Of a stretch of DNA of 64,000 nt, positions 42,500-52,440 are shown piece by piece. Source of the stretch: Streptomyces sp. F63 (GTDB lineage: Bacteria; Actinomycetota; Actinomycetes; Streptomycetales; Streptomycetaceae); the NCBI RefSeq assembly GCF_018070345.1, contig NZ_JAGPXX010000028.1, positions 1-64,000 on the forward strand, given 5' to 3'. Made by a program: the position numbers and the translations under genes. How positions within the stretch are numbered: the stretch's first letter is position 1; each line of letters starts with the position of its first letter. The notes beneath the pieces are model-generated. The model was not told the origin of the DNA, ran no database searches, and was given only the letters and a program-made list of their open reading frames with translations.

Positions 42500-44089
42500 A
42501 TGTCCGAGCCGGAAATCGACCTTCACACCACCGCGGGAAAGATCGCGGACCTGCAGCGGCGCATCGGCGAGGCCACGCACGCCGGCTCGCAGCGCGCAGT
42601 CGAGAAACAGCACGCGAAGGGCAAGTTGACGGCTCGTGAGCGGATCGATCTGCTGCTCGACGAGGGCTCCTTCGTGGAGCTGGACGAGTTCGCCCGGCAC
42701 CGCTCCACCAACTTCGGCCTGGAGCAGAACCGCCCGTACGGTGACGGCGTGGTGACCGGCTACGGCACCGTCGACGGCCGCCCGGTGGCCGTCTTCTCCC
42801 AGGACTTCACCGTCTTCGGCGGCGCCCTCGGTGAGGTGTTCGGCCAGAAGATCGTCAAGGTGATGGACTTCGCACTGAAGAACGGCTGCCCCGTCATCGG
42901 CATCAACGACTCCGGTGGCGCCCGCATCCAGGAGGGCGTCAGCGCCCTCGGCCTCTACGGCGAGATCTTCCGCCGCAACACCCACGCCTCCGGGGTGATC
43001 CCGCAGATCTCCCTGGTCGTCGGCCCCTGCGCGGGCGGCGCGGTCTACTCCCCGGCGATCACCGACTTCACGGTGATGGTCGACCAGACCTCGCACATGT
43101 TCATCACCGGCCCGGACGTCATCAAGACCGTCACCGGCGAGGACGTCGGCTTCGACGAGCTGGGCGGCGCCCGCACCCACAACTCCACTTCGGGTGTGGC
43201 CCACCACATGGCGGGCGACGAGAAGGACGCCATCGAGTACGTCAAGGCGCTCCTCTCCTACCTCCCCTCCAACAACCTCAGCGAGCCCCCGGCCTTCCCC
43301 GAGGAGGCCGACCTGGAGACCTCCGACGAGGACCGGGAGCTGGACACGATCATCCCGGACTCCGCGAACCAGCCGTACGACATGCGTTCCATCGTCGAAC
43401 ACGTCCTGGACGACGGTGAGTTCCTGGAGACCCAGGCGCTCTTCGCGCCGAACATCATCACCGGCTTCGGCCGGGTCGAGGGCCACCCCGTCGGCATCGT
43501 CGGCAACCAGCCGATGCAGTTCGCCGGCACCCTGGACATCGACGCCTCCGAGAAGGCAGCGCGCTTCGTGCGCACCTGTGACGCCTTCAACGTGCCGGTC
43601 ATCACCTTCGTCGACGTCCCCGGCTTCCTGCCCGGCGTCGAGCAGGAGTACGGCGGCATCATCCGCCGCGGCGCCAAGCTGATCTACGCCTACGCGGAGG
43701 CGACCGTCCCGCTGATCACGGTCATCACCCGCAAGGCGTTCGGCGGCGCGTACGACGTCATGGGCTCCAAGCACCTCGGCGCCGACCTCAACCTCGCCTG
43801 GCCCACCGCTCAGATCGCGGTCATGGGTGCCCAGGGCGCGGTGAACATCCTGCACCGCAGGACGCTCGCCGCCGCCGAGACGCCCGAGGCGCAGGAGGAG
43901 CTGCGGCAGCGGCTCATCACCGAGTACGAGGACACGCTGCTCAACCCCTATGTCGCGGCCGAGCGGGGCTACGTGGACGCGGTGATCATCCCGTCCGAGA
44001 CCCGCCGCCACATCACCCGGGGTCTGCGCACCCTGCGCTCCAAGCGCGAGTCCCTGCCGCCGAAGAAGCACGGCAACATCCCGCTGTAG
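42500..44089 (+). CDS. pccB: Acyl-CoA/propionyl-CoA carboxylase beta subunit
   Basis: The carboxyltransferase subunit transfers CO2 from carboxybiotin to propionyl-CoA or acetyl-CoA, giving methylmalonyl- or malonyl-CoA. The 529-residue protein has the two crotonase-like halves with acyl-CoA site IGINDSGGARIQEGVSALGLYGEIFRR and carboxybiotin site VDVPGFLPGVEQEYGGIIRRGAKL. The start context is MSEPEIDLHTTAGKIADL. A small epsilon subunit follows in the same direction. Acyl preference (propionyl over acetyl) is inferred from the usual S. coelicolor assignment. Confidence 0.95.
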   Translation: MSEPEIDLHTTAGKIADLQRRIGEATHAGSQRAVEKQHAKGKLTARERIDLLLDEGSFVELDEFARHRSTNFGLEQNRPYGDGVVTGYGTVDGRPVAVFSQDFTVFGGALGEVFGQKIVKVMDFALKNGCPVIGINDSGGARIQEGVSALGLYGEIFRRNTHASGVIPQISLVVGPCAGGAVYSPAITDFTVMVDQTSHMFITGPDVIKTVTGEDVGFDELGGARTHNSTSGVAHHMAGDEKDAIEYVKALLSYLPSNNLSEPPAFPEEADLETSDEDRELDTIIPDSANQPYDMRSIVEHVLDDGEFLETQALFAPNIITGFGRVEGHPVGIVGNQPMQFAGTLDIDASEKAARFVRTCDAFNVPVITFVDVPGFLPGVEQEYGGIIRRGAKLIYAYAEATVPLITVITRKAFGGAYDVMGSKHLGADLNLAWPTAQIAVMGAQGAVNILHRRTLAAAETPEAQEELRQRLITEYEDTLLNPYVAAERGYVDAVIIPSETRRHITRGLRTLRSKRESLPPKKHGNIPL

Positions 44090-44195
44090 CCGCCCGCCCC
44101 GCCGCCCGCCGGGACGGCCCGGGGACGGCGGGGACGGCAGCGGGTACACGGAAGAACGGGCAGGGGAACGGGACCGACGGAAAGGAAGGCCGGCG

Positions 44196-44402
44196 ATGTT
44201 CAAGGTGGTACGGGGCAATCCGACCCCGGAGGAGCTGGCCGCCGCACTGGCGGTGGTCCGGGCACGCGCCTCGGCGGCCTCGTCCGCCGCGGAGGCGCCG
44301 GAGCAGCTGGACGAATGGGCCGACCCGGCACGCAACGTGCCGGGCCGCGGGCTGCCGCACCCCGGCCCCACGGCCTGGCGGAGCTCGTACTGGCCGCGCT
44401 GA
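44196..44402 (+). CDS. Acyl-CoA carboxylase epsilon subunit
   Basis: A 68-residue small subunit that stabilises the alpha-beta complex in streptomycetes. It has the conserved start FKVVRGNPTPEELAAALAVV and ends in a Trp-rich segment (WADPARNV, WRSSYWPR). It lies 106 bases after pccB on the same strand and is followed by a strong terminator, so it is the end of that transcript. Confidence 0.9.
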   Translation: MFKVVRGNPTPEELAAALAVVRARASAASSAAEAPEQLDEWADPARNVPGRGLPHPGPTAWRSSYWPR

Positions 44403-44424
44403 GGCGCGGTCCGGCCGTGCCGCA

Positions 44425-44466
44425 CGGCGGTGCCGCCTGAGTATCCGTACTCAGGCGGCACCGCCG
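44425..44466 (+). terminator. 19-bp perfect hairpin terminator
   Basis: Arms 44425-44443 and 44448-44466 pair perfectly around the 4-nt loop TCCG, followed by TTTC. It lies 22 bases after the epsilon-subunit stop. Confidence 0.85.
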
Positions 44467-44488
44467 TTTCCGCCGGATCATCGGACGT

Positions 44489-44623
44489 ATGCTCTGGTCC
44501 GACCCCTCCGACGAACCGTCCCGGGACCTCCGCGACACCGAGGCGATGCTGCGGCGTGCCGGAGGCGTGCTCGCGGTCGCGGTCGTCGTGGTCCTGCTGC
44601 TCGTCCTGGGCTTCCAGGGCTGA
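44489..44623 (+). CDS. 44-residue membrane peptide
   Basis: ATG 44489 opens a frame encoding MLWSDPSDEPSRDLRDTEAM, then LRRAGGVLAVAVVVVLLLVLGFQG. The hydrophilic acidic first half is followed by one transmembrane helix. It lies immediately after a terminator and 42 bases before maf, so it may be co-transcribed with maf. Codon use is good; no known family. Confidence 0.5.
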   Translation: MLWSDPSDEPSRDLRDTEAMLRRAGGVLAVAVVVVLLLVLGFQG

Positions 44624-44665
44624 GGCCGTCTCCCCCCGCGCCGCCGCTTCTATACGCTGTGCCGC

Positions 44666-45307
44666 ATGCAGAACACCGCATCCGCCGCCCGCCGCACGCT
44701 CGTCCTCGCCTCCCGTTCCCCGGCCCGTCTGGCCCTGCTCCGGCAGGCCGGCCTGGCGCCCGCGGTCATCGTGAGCGGAGTGGACGAGGACGCGCTGACC
44801 GCGCAGTCCCCGGGGGAACTCGCACGGCTCCTGGCGGAGGCCAAGGCCACCGCGGTGGCGTCCCGGGCGGAGGCCGCGGGCGCGCTGATCGTCGGCTGCG
44901 ACTCGGTCCTGGACCTGGACGGGCAGGCCCTCGGCAAGCCGGACGGCCCGGAGGACGCGACGGCCCGCTGGAAGTCCATGCGGGGCCGCTCGGGCGTGCT
45001 GCGCACCGGCCACTGCGTCATCGACACGCGGAGCGGACGGCAGGTGTCGGCGACCGCGTCCACGACCGTGCGGTTCGGCGAGCCGTCGGACGAGGAGATC
45101 GCCGCCTACGTCGCCAGCGGTGAACCCCTCCATGTGGCGGGCGCGTTCACGCTCGACGGGCGGTCGGCGCCGTTCATCGACGGTGTCGACGGCGACCCGG
45201 GCAACGTCATAGGGCTGTCCCTGCCCACCCTGCGCGCCCTCCTCGCCGACCTGGACCTGCGGATCACGGACCTGTGGGTGCGGGAGGAGGAGCGGCCGGC
45301 CGTCTGA
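44666..45307 (+). CDS. maf: Maf-family nucleoside triphosphate pyrophosphatase
   Basis: A 213-residue house-cleaning enzyme hydrolysing non-canonical or modified dNTPs. The start LVLASRSPARLALLRQAGL gives the SxR substrate loop; VDEDAL, VGCDSVLDLDG and GAFTLDG complete the site. The segment GKPDGPEDATARWKSMRGRSG is diagnostic of Maf proteins. It is unclear whether it prefers dTTP/UTP or other bases. It sits between the two halves of the acyl-CoA carboxylase locus, an arrangement conserved in streptomycetes. Confidence 0.93.
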   Translation: MQNTASAARRTLVLASRSPARLALLRQAGLAPAVIVSGVDEDALTAQSPGELARLLAEAKATAVASRAEAAGALIVGCDSVLDLDGQALGKPDGPEDATARWKSMRGRSGVLRTGHCVIDTRSGRQVSATASTTVRFGEPSDEEIAAYVASGEPLHVAGAFTLDGRSAPFIDGVDGDPGNVIGLSLPTLRALLADLDLRITDLWVREEERPAV

Positions 45308-45341
45308 GTCCCGGGAGCGCGGCGCCGGACTCCCGGCCCGC

Positions 45342-45872
45342 TCAGACCGGTTCGGCGTCTCCCGGCACGACCGGAGGCCGGGGCCCCGGAACCGTGCCGA
45401 CCGGTCCGGTGAGCCCGGCGGGCCCTGCGGGTCCGCCGCCGGCGGCGCCCGCGGCCCCGGCTTCGGGGGCCGGGCCGCGGCCGGGCTCCCCGTAAGCGAT
45501 CAGCGAGAGCACGACCAGCCCGAACACGAGCATCATGAAGGCGAACGCGCCCCAGCCCACCAGGCCGACCGTCAGGGCACCCAGCAGCGCGTGCACCACC
45601 GCGCAGGCGATCAGCAGGACGCGCGGGAAGCGGCCCGGTGCCCGGTCGGTCAGCGCGCTGCGCAGCAACACCGCCCCGCAGGCGAACAGATAGAGCCCGA
45701 AGCCGATGCCCAGCGCCAGGGTGCCGGACGACATGTGGTCCGGGTCGAGGCCCGCCAGCGACATGCGCTGGCCCGCCACGACCTTTCCCAGGAACCAGTG
45801 CAGCCAGACGATGCCCAGCGCCTCCGCCATCAGCACCACCGCCGCCACGAGCGCCACCGGTCTGCGAGCCAC
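45342..45872 (-). CDS. Four-helix membrane protein
   Basis: A 176-residue protein with four transmembrane helices (PVALVAAVVLMAEALGIVWLHWFL, GIGFGLYLFACGAVLL, VLLIACAVVHALLGALTVGL, AFMMLVFGLVVLSLIAYG) and a disordered Gly/Pro/Ala-rich tail. GTG 45872 is preferred over an earlier GTG because GAGGGG lies 8 bases upstream. Family unknown; it converges on maf. Confidence 0.75.
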   Translation of the reverse strand: MARRPVALVAAVVLMAEALGIVWLHWFLGKVVAGQRMSLAGLDPDHMSSGTLALGIGFGLYLFACGAVLLRSALTDRAPGRFPRVLLIACAVVHALLGALTVGLVGWGAFAFMMLVFGLVVLSLIAYGEPGRGPAPEAGAAGAAGGGPAGPAGLTGPVGTVPGPRPPVVPGDAEPV

Positions 45873-46257
45873 CGAACCCACCCCTCTTCCCACCGCTCTG
45901 CCTGTTACTTCGAGTATCAGACGACGTGCGGCACGCTACTAACGGGTAACGCCGTAGGACAAGGGGTCTGCGGCGGCAGCGGGGAGGAAAGGATCACCCG
46001 GCAAAGTTTCCCCCCGGGCTTCGTAGGGAGTCCACAAAAAAACCCACCCGGCCACCTGCGGCACCGACAGAGACCTTGCCCACACCGGCGCTCGACCACG
46101 CCCCCGGCAAGGGCCGCTTATCCTTGCACGACAAGGACTTTCAGCACTTCGACACCGGCAGCCTGACCCTGCGTGTGGGGAAGGTCACCCCCTGGGGCGC
46201 CTCGGCATGGCGTGTCGGCAGTCCCTAAACTCGCCTTGTTTCAAGGAGGGAGCCATC
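45873..46257. other. Promoter interval of the carboxylase alpha gene
   Basis: No gene seen in 385 bases. TCCTTG-CACGA-CAAGGA (46121-46137) is a perfect 6-bp-arm inverted repeat and may be an operator. TAAACT at 46226-46231 is a good -10, 26 bases before the GTG. Confidence 0.4.
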
Positions 46258-48021
<1,764 letters not shown>

Positions 48022-48050
48022 ACCCGCTCGCACGGCGGATTCTTCGCGCA

Positions 48051-48082
48051 CGGCAGCCCCGGCCCGACGGCCGGGGCTGCCG
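48051..48082 (+). terminator. 14-bp perfect hairpin after the carboxylase alpha gene
   Basis: Arms 48051-48064 and 48069-48082 pair perfectly around a 4-nt loop, 30 bases past the stop. Confidence 0.8.
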
Positions 48083-48253
48083 CGTTCCCGGGGCCCCGGA
48101 CCACCGGGCGGACCGGGCGGACCGGGCCGGCCGGGCCGGAGCCCGGGCACCGGGCCGGGATTACGAGCCGGGGCGTTCGGCGGTCACCCATCCGTCCGGC
48201 GGTGGCATCCTGGGACGCACACAGCCGGCAGAGCGAGGGGAGAACCGGCGGCG

Positions 48254-48841
48254 ATGACGGCGGAGACGGCGCGGACGGCGGCGCGTCCCATGCGCGCGGA
48301 CGCGCGGCGGAACCACGAGCGGCTGCTGACCGTGGCCCGGTCCGCCTTCACCGAACACGGCACGGACACCTCCCTGGAGGACGTGGCGCGCCGTGCGGGT
48401 GTCGGCGTGGGCACCCTCTACCGGCACTTCCCCAGCCGCCGCGCGCTGATCAGCGCCGTCTTCCAGAGCGAGGCCGACGCCCTGGTGACCCGGGGGCGGG
48501 AACTGCTGGACGCCGAGGAGCCGTGTGCCGCACTCCTCGACTGGCTGCGGGCCCTCATCGGCCACGCCGTCACGTACCGCGGGCTCTCCCGCACCCTGAT
48601 GACCGCCTCGCCGGACGGCAGTTGCGAACTGTCCTCCTGCAGCGTGCCCGTACGGGCCGCGGGCGGCGCCCTGCTGGCCCGGGCCCAGCGGGCCGGGAGC
48701 GTGCGCCCCGAGGTGGCGATCGGTGATCTGCTGCAGCTGACCAACGCCATCGCGCTCGCCGCCGAGGAGAGCCCCGGCGACGCCGGGCTCGCGGACCGGC
48801 TGCTCACCCTCACCCTCCACGGCCTCCGCCCGGCCGCCTGA
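48254..48841 (+). CDS. TetR-family transcriptional regulator
   Basis: A 195-residue regulator. The N-terminal helix-turn-helix is HERLLTVARSAFTEHGTDTSLEDVARRAGVGVGTLYRHFPSRRALI. The ligand-binding domain (about 70-190) has a short LLDWLRALIGHAVTYRGL region. The DNA-binding part is typical, and the ligand is unknown. It is convergent with the DeoR gene. Confidence 0.9.
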   Translation: MTAETARTAARPMRADARRNHERLLTVARSAFTEHGTDTSLEDVARRAGVGVGTLYRHFPSRRALISAVFQSEADALVTRGRELLDAEEPCAALLDWLRALIGHAVTYRGLSRTLMTASPDGSCELSSCSVPVRAAGGALLARAQRAGSVRPEVAIGDLLQLTNAIALAAEESPGDAGLADRLLTLTLHGLRPAA

Positions 48842-48907
48842 CCCGCGCGCCGCGGCGGTCCGGGCCGCGCCCTGCGGCGGGCACCGTACGGCGTCGGCGC
48901 CCGCCGC

Positions 48908-49903
48908 TCAGCGGCGGCGCAGGTCCGCCACCCGGCCGTTCCCCGGCGGCTGTTCAACCAGGGAGGCGGCGCCGCGCAGCTGGGGCGGCGGACCGCCCGC
49001 CGGGTGGGCCCGCCGCTGCCCGGGAAGGGGCAGTTCGTCGCTCTTCGCGGCGGGGGGCGGCGAGGCCATCCGGCGCGGTCTTCGGCCGGCCCGGCCGCCA
49101 CCGCTCTCCGCGCCGCCGCCTCCGGCTCCGGCCACCGCGATCTGCACGCCCTGATCGGCCAGGGCCTGGAGTTCGGTGGCGGCCCGGTCGTCTGCCGCGG
49201 GCGGCTCGTCCGTGACCAGCCGGGTGATCACCTCGGTGGGCACGGTCTGGAACATGGTGTCGGTCCCGAGCTTGGTGTGGTCGGCCAGGACCACGACCTC
49301 GCCGGCGGCCTGGACCAGGGCCCGGTCCACACTCGCCGACAGCATGTTGGAGGTGGAGAGTCCGCGCTCGGCGGTCAGCCCGCTGCCGGACAGGAAGGCG
49401 CGGGAGACCCGCAGTCCCTGCAGGGACTGCTCGGCTCCGCTGCCGACCAGGGCGTAGTTCGAGCCACGCAGGGTGCCGCCCGTCATGACGACTTCGACCC
49501 GGTTGGCGTGTGCCAGGGCCTGGGCGACGAGCAGGGAGTTGGTGACGACGGTCAGACCCGGGACGCGGGCGAGCCTGCGGGCCAGTTCCTGGGTGGTGGT
49601 ACCCGCACCGACGACGATCGCCTCCCCCTCCGTGACGAGGCTCGCCGCGAGATCGGCGATGGCGGTCTTCTCGGCACTGGCGAGATGGGACTTCTGGGGG
49701 AAGCCGGACTCCCGGCTGAGGCCCCCGGGCAGGACCGCACCACCATGGCGGCGGTCGAGCAGTCCTTCTGCCTCCAGCGCCCGCACGTCCCGCCGTACGG
49801 TCACTTCGGAGGTCTGGACGACGCGGGCGAGCTCCCGGAGCGACACCGCTCCGTTGGCACGCACCATTTCAAGGATCAATTGGCGACGTTCTGCAGCGAA
49901 CAC
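48908..49903 (-). CDS. DeoR-family transcriptional regulator
   Basis: A 331-residue sugar-phosphate-responsive repressor. Residues 1-57 are the winged helix (AAERRQLILEMVRANGAVSLRELARVVQTSEVTVRRDVRALEAEGLLDRRHGG), and the DeoR sensor domain (about 75-260) has VGAGTTTQELARRL, VVTNSL, MTGGTLRGSNYALVG. The last 70 residues are disordered. GTG 49903 is the only start that precedes the HTH. A 17-bp inverted repeat lies 26 bases upstream and may be its own operator. It neighbours nucleoside-catabolism genes and is a candidate controller of them. Confidence 0.9.
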   Translation of the reverse strand: MFAAERRQLILEMVRANGAVSLRELARVVQTSEVTVRRDVRALEAEGLLDRRHGGAVLPGGLSRESGFPQKSHLASAEKTAIADLAASLVTEGEAIVVGAGTTTQELARRLARVPGLTVVTNSLLVAQALAHANRVEVVMTGGTLRGSNYALVGSGAEQSLQGLRVSRAFLSGSGLTAERGLSTSNMLSASVDRALVQAAGEVVVLADHTKLGTDTMFQTVPTEVITRLVTDEPPAADDRAATELQALADQGVQIAVAGAGGGGAESGGGRAGRRPRRMASPPPAAKSDELPLPGQRRAHPAGGPPPQLRGAASLVEQPPGNGRVADLRRR

Positions 49904-49928
49904 GAAACTGACAGTAACGCCATCGACC

Positions 49929-49945
49929 AACTGCTTTCAGCAGTT
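49929..49945. promoter_or_regulatory. 17-bp inverted repeat, candidate DeoR operator
   Basis: AACTGCT-TTC-AGCAGTT is a perfect 7-bp-arm palindrome in an A/T-rich patch 26 bases upstream of the DeoR start, the expected place for autoregulation. Confidence 0.55.
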
Positions 49946-50027
49946 TTCACCGAATAGCAGAAGTTGCCCGCAGGCAGCCCCCGCACCTGCTATGCGGGAC
50001 CGCGGCCGGACCTCGCCCGGTGCGGCA

Positions 50028-51476
50028 CTAGACCTCGCCCGCGCTCTTCCGGGTGTGCAACTGCCGCGCCACCTCGGCGATCGAGCCGGACAGCGAGGGA
50101 TAGACCGTGAAGGTGTTGGCGATCTGCTCCACGGTGAGGTTGTTGTCGACCGCGAGCGATATCGGGTGGATCAGCTCGCTGGCGCGCGGGGCGACCACCA
50201 CACCGCCGACGACGATCCCCGTACCCGGGCGGCAGAACAACTTGACGAAGCCGTCCCGGATGCCCTGCATCTTGGCCCGCGGGTTGCGCATCAGCGGCAG
50301 CTTGACGGAGCGGGCCTCGATGCGGCCGCTGTCGATGTCGGCCTGCGAGTAGCCGACCGTGGCGATCTCGGGGTCCGTGAAGATGTTCGCCGAGACGGTC
50401 TTGAGGTCCAGCGGCGCGACCGCGCCGCCGAGGATGTGGTACATCGCGATCCGGCCCTGCATCGCCGCCACCGAGGCCAGCGCGAAGACGCCCGTGCAGT
50501 CGCCCGCGGCGTACACGCCCGGCGCGCTGGTACGGGAGACCCGGTCGGTGCGGATGTGCCCCGAGTCCCTGAGGGCGACCCCGGCCTCCTCCAGACCGAT
50601 GCCGCTGGTGTTGGGCACCGCGCCGACGGCCATCAGGCAGTGCGAGCCGGTGATCGTCCGCCCGTCGGCCAGCCGCACCTCGACCCCGTCGTCCGTGCGC
50701 TTCACCGCCGCCGCGCGGGAGCGGCCCATGACGTTCATCCCGCGCCGCCGGAAGACGTCCTCCAGGACCGCCGCGGCGTCCGGGTCCTCGCCGGGCAGCA
50801 CCCGGTCCCGGCTGGAGACCAGGGTGACCCGGGAGCCCAGCGCCTGGTAGGCACCGGCGAACTCCGCACCGGTCACACCCGAGCCGACCACGATCAGCTC
50901 TTCGGGCAGTTCCTCCAGGTCGTACACCTGGGTCCAGTTGAGGATGCGCTCGCCGTCCGGGCGGGCGTCGGGAAGTTCGCGCGGGTGCGCGCCGGTGGCC
51001 ACCAGCACGGCGTCCGCGACCAGGGACTCCTCGCTGCCGTCGGCGAACCGCACGGTCACCGTGCGGGAGCCGTCCGCGGCCCGCGTGGGCTCCAGCCGGC
51101 CCCGGCCGCGCAGCACCCGGCCGCCGGCGCGGGTGACGGACGCGGTGATGTCGTGGGACTGGGCCAGCGCGAGGCGCTTCACCCGGCGGTTGACCTTGCC
51201 CAGGTCCACACCGACGACGCGGGCCGCCTGCTCCACGTGCGGGGTGTCGTCGGCGACGATGATGCCCAGTTCCTCGTAGGAGGAGTCGAAGGTCGTCATC
51301 ACCTCGGCCGTGGCGATCAGCGTCTTCGACGGCACGCAGTCGGTCAGCACCGACGCCCCGCCGAGGCCGTCGGTGTCGACGACGGTCACTTCCGCGCCGA
51401 GCTGTGCGGCCACCAGGGCCGCCTCGTAGCCGCCCGGTCCACCACCGATGATCACAATCCGAGTCACGTACTCCAT
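50028..51476 (-). CDS. lpdA: LpdA-type NAD(P)H quinone reductase (dihydrolipoamide dehydrogenase family)
   Basis: A 482-residue flavoprotein with FAD and NAD(P) Rossmann motifs (IVIIGGGPGGYEA; VVGSGVTGAEFAGAY) and the APGVYAAGDCTG loop. True lipoamide dehydrogenases have a Cys-x4-Cys redox pair; here the segment is GGASVLTDCVPSKT, so the first cysteine is gone. This is the feature of mycobacterial LpdA, which reduces quinones rather than lipoamide. The C-terminal interface domain ends VYPSLSGSIAEVARQL without the usual catalytic HxH..E string. Start uncertain between ATG 51476 and GTG 51467. Confidence 0.85.
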   Translation of the reverse strand: MEYVTRIVIIGGGPGGYEAALVAAQLGAEVTVVDTDGLGGASVLTDCVPSKTLIATAEVMTTFDSSYEELGIIVADDTPHVEQAARVVGVDLGKVNRRVKRLALAQSHDITASVTRAGGRVLRGRGRLEPTRAADGSRTVTVRFADGSEESLVADAVLVATGAHPRELPDARPDGERILNWTQVYDLEELPEELIVVGSGVTGAEFAGAYQALGSRVTLVSSRDRVLPGEDPDAAAVLEDVFRRRGMNVMGRSRAAAVKRTDDGVEVRLADGRTITGSHCLMAVGAVPNTSGIGLEEAGVALRDSGHIRTDRVSRTSAPGVYAAGDCTGVFALASVAAMQGRIAMYHILGGAVAPLDLKTVSANIFTDPEIATVGYSQADIDSGRIEARSVKLPLMRNPRAKMQGIRDGFVKLFCRPGTGIVVGGVVVAPRASELIHPISLAVDNNLTVEQIANTFTVYPSLSGSIAEVARQLHTRKSAGEV

Positions 51477-51596
51477 TGTCACCCACCCGTCCGCAGACCT
51501 CCCGGCCGGGGGTCGGGGGGCGGGGCATCCGGGTGGGCCGCGGAGAGTGCGGACGAAGCCGCGAGCCCGCGGCCCGGCTCCCGTACCCTCGTGGTC

Positions 51597-52034
51597 ATGT
51601 CGCTCTACGCCGCGTACGCCGGCAACCTCGACGCGCGGCTGATGTCCCGCCGCGCCCCGCACTCACCGCTGCGCGGCACCGGCTGGCTCTCGGGCTGGCG
51701 GCTGACGTTCGGCGGCGAGCAGATGGGCTGGGAAGGCGCCCTGGCGACGATCGTCGAGGCGCCGCGCGCGCAGACCTTCGTCGCGCTCTACGACATCGCC
51801 CCCATGGACGAGGACTCCATGGACCGCTGGGAGGGCGTCGGCCTCGACATCTACCGCCGGATGCGGGTGCGGGTGCACACGCTCGACGGCGAGGAGGCGG
51901 CCTGGCTGTACGTCCTCAACGGCTACGAGGGCGGGCTGCCCTCCGCGCGCTACCTCGGGGAGCTCGCGGACGCGGCGGAGTCGGCGGGGGCGCCGCACGA
52001 CTATGTGATGGAGCTGCGGAAACGGCCCTGCTGA
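51597..52034 (+). CDS. Gamma-glutamylcyclotransferase-like protein
   Basis: A 145-residue protein with the AYAGNLDARLMSRRAP start of the AIG2/GGCT family and GALATIVEAPRAQTFVALYDIAPMDEDSMDRWEGVGL, containing the acid pair expected in the site. It may form 5-oxoproline from gamma-glutamyl compounds or act on related amides. It is divergent from lpdA with 120 bases between starts. Confidence 0.8.
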   Translation: MSLYAAYAGNLDARLMSRRAPHSPLRGTGWLSGWRLTFGGEQMGWEGALATIVEAPRAQTFVALYDIAPMDEDSMDRWEGVGLDIYRRMRVRVHTLDGEEAAWLYVLNGYEGGLPSARYLGELADAAESAGAPHDYVMELRKRPC

Positions 52035-52100
52035 ACGCCGTCCGCCGGGGCCGGGCCGGTCCTGGTTCGGCCGGGGGCCGGGAGCCCGGGGCCGGGAGTC

Positions 52101-52166
52101 CGGGGCCGGGGCCGGGGCCGGGGCCGGGGCCGGGGCCGGGGCCGGGGCCGGGGCCGGGGCCGGGGC
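52101..52166 (+). repeat. CGGGGC hexanucleotide array, 11 perfect units
   Basis: Eleven consecutive CGGGGC units without mismatch lie between the GGCT gene and the purine nucleoside phosphorylase gene. The remainder of 52035-52440 is low-complexity DNA without a gene. Confidence 0.9.
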
Positions 52167-52403
52167 AAGAGTTCCGGATCCCGCGCCGGCGTCCTCCCGC
52201 GCCGGGGCCGGTCGGGCGCCGGGCCGGTGGGCCTCCGGGAAGCGCGGGCAGGGCCGGAGGGCCGGCTCCGAGGGCCGGGAGCCCGCAACGGCCGGGCACG
52301 CGGCCGGGGCCGGCTCCGTCCCGGCGTCCTCCTCCGGGAGGCTGTTCCGCGTTCCGTGAGCCCTCACCGGATGGCCGAGTTTCGCCGGGTCACCCCCCTA
52401 CGT

Positions 52404-52415
52404 CTACGCGCGTAG
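52404..52415. promoter_or_regulatory. CTACGCGCGTAG palindrome at the nucleoside phosphorylase promoter
   Basis: This 12-bp perfect palindrome lies 25 bases before the GTG of the phosphorylase gene. An identical copy sits before deoC (57218-57229). TACCCT (52428-52433) is a candidate -10 only 7 bases before the GTG, so transcription may start on the start codon. Confidence 0.7.
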
Positions 52416-52440
52416 GCGAAACCGGGTTACCCTCGTCCGC

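Noticed and set aside
41213..45133. Very long minus-strand open frame opposite pccB, with no stops for 1,306 codons
   Set aside because: It is an antisense effect of strong third-position GC bias. The plus strand carries pccB with a full carboxyltransferase domain.
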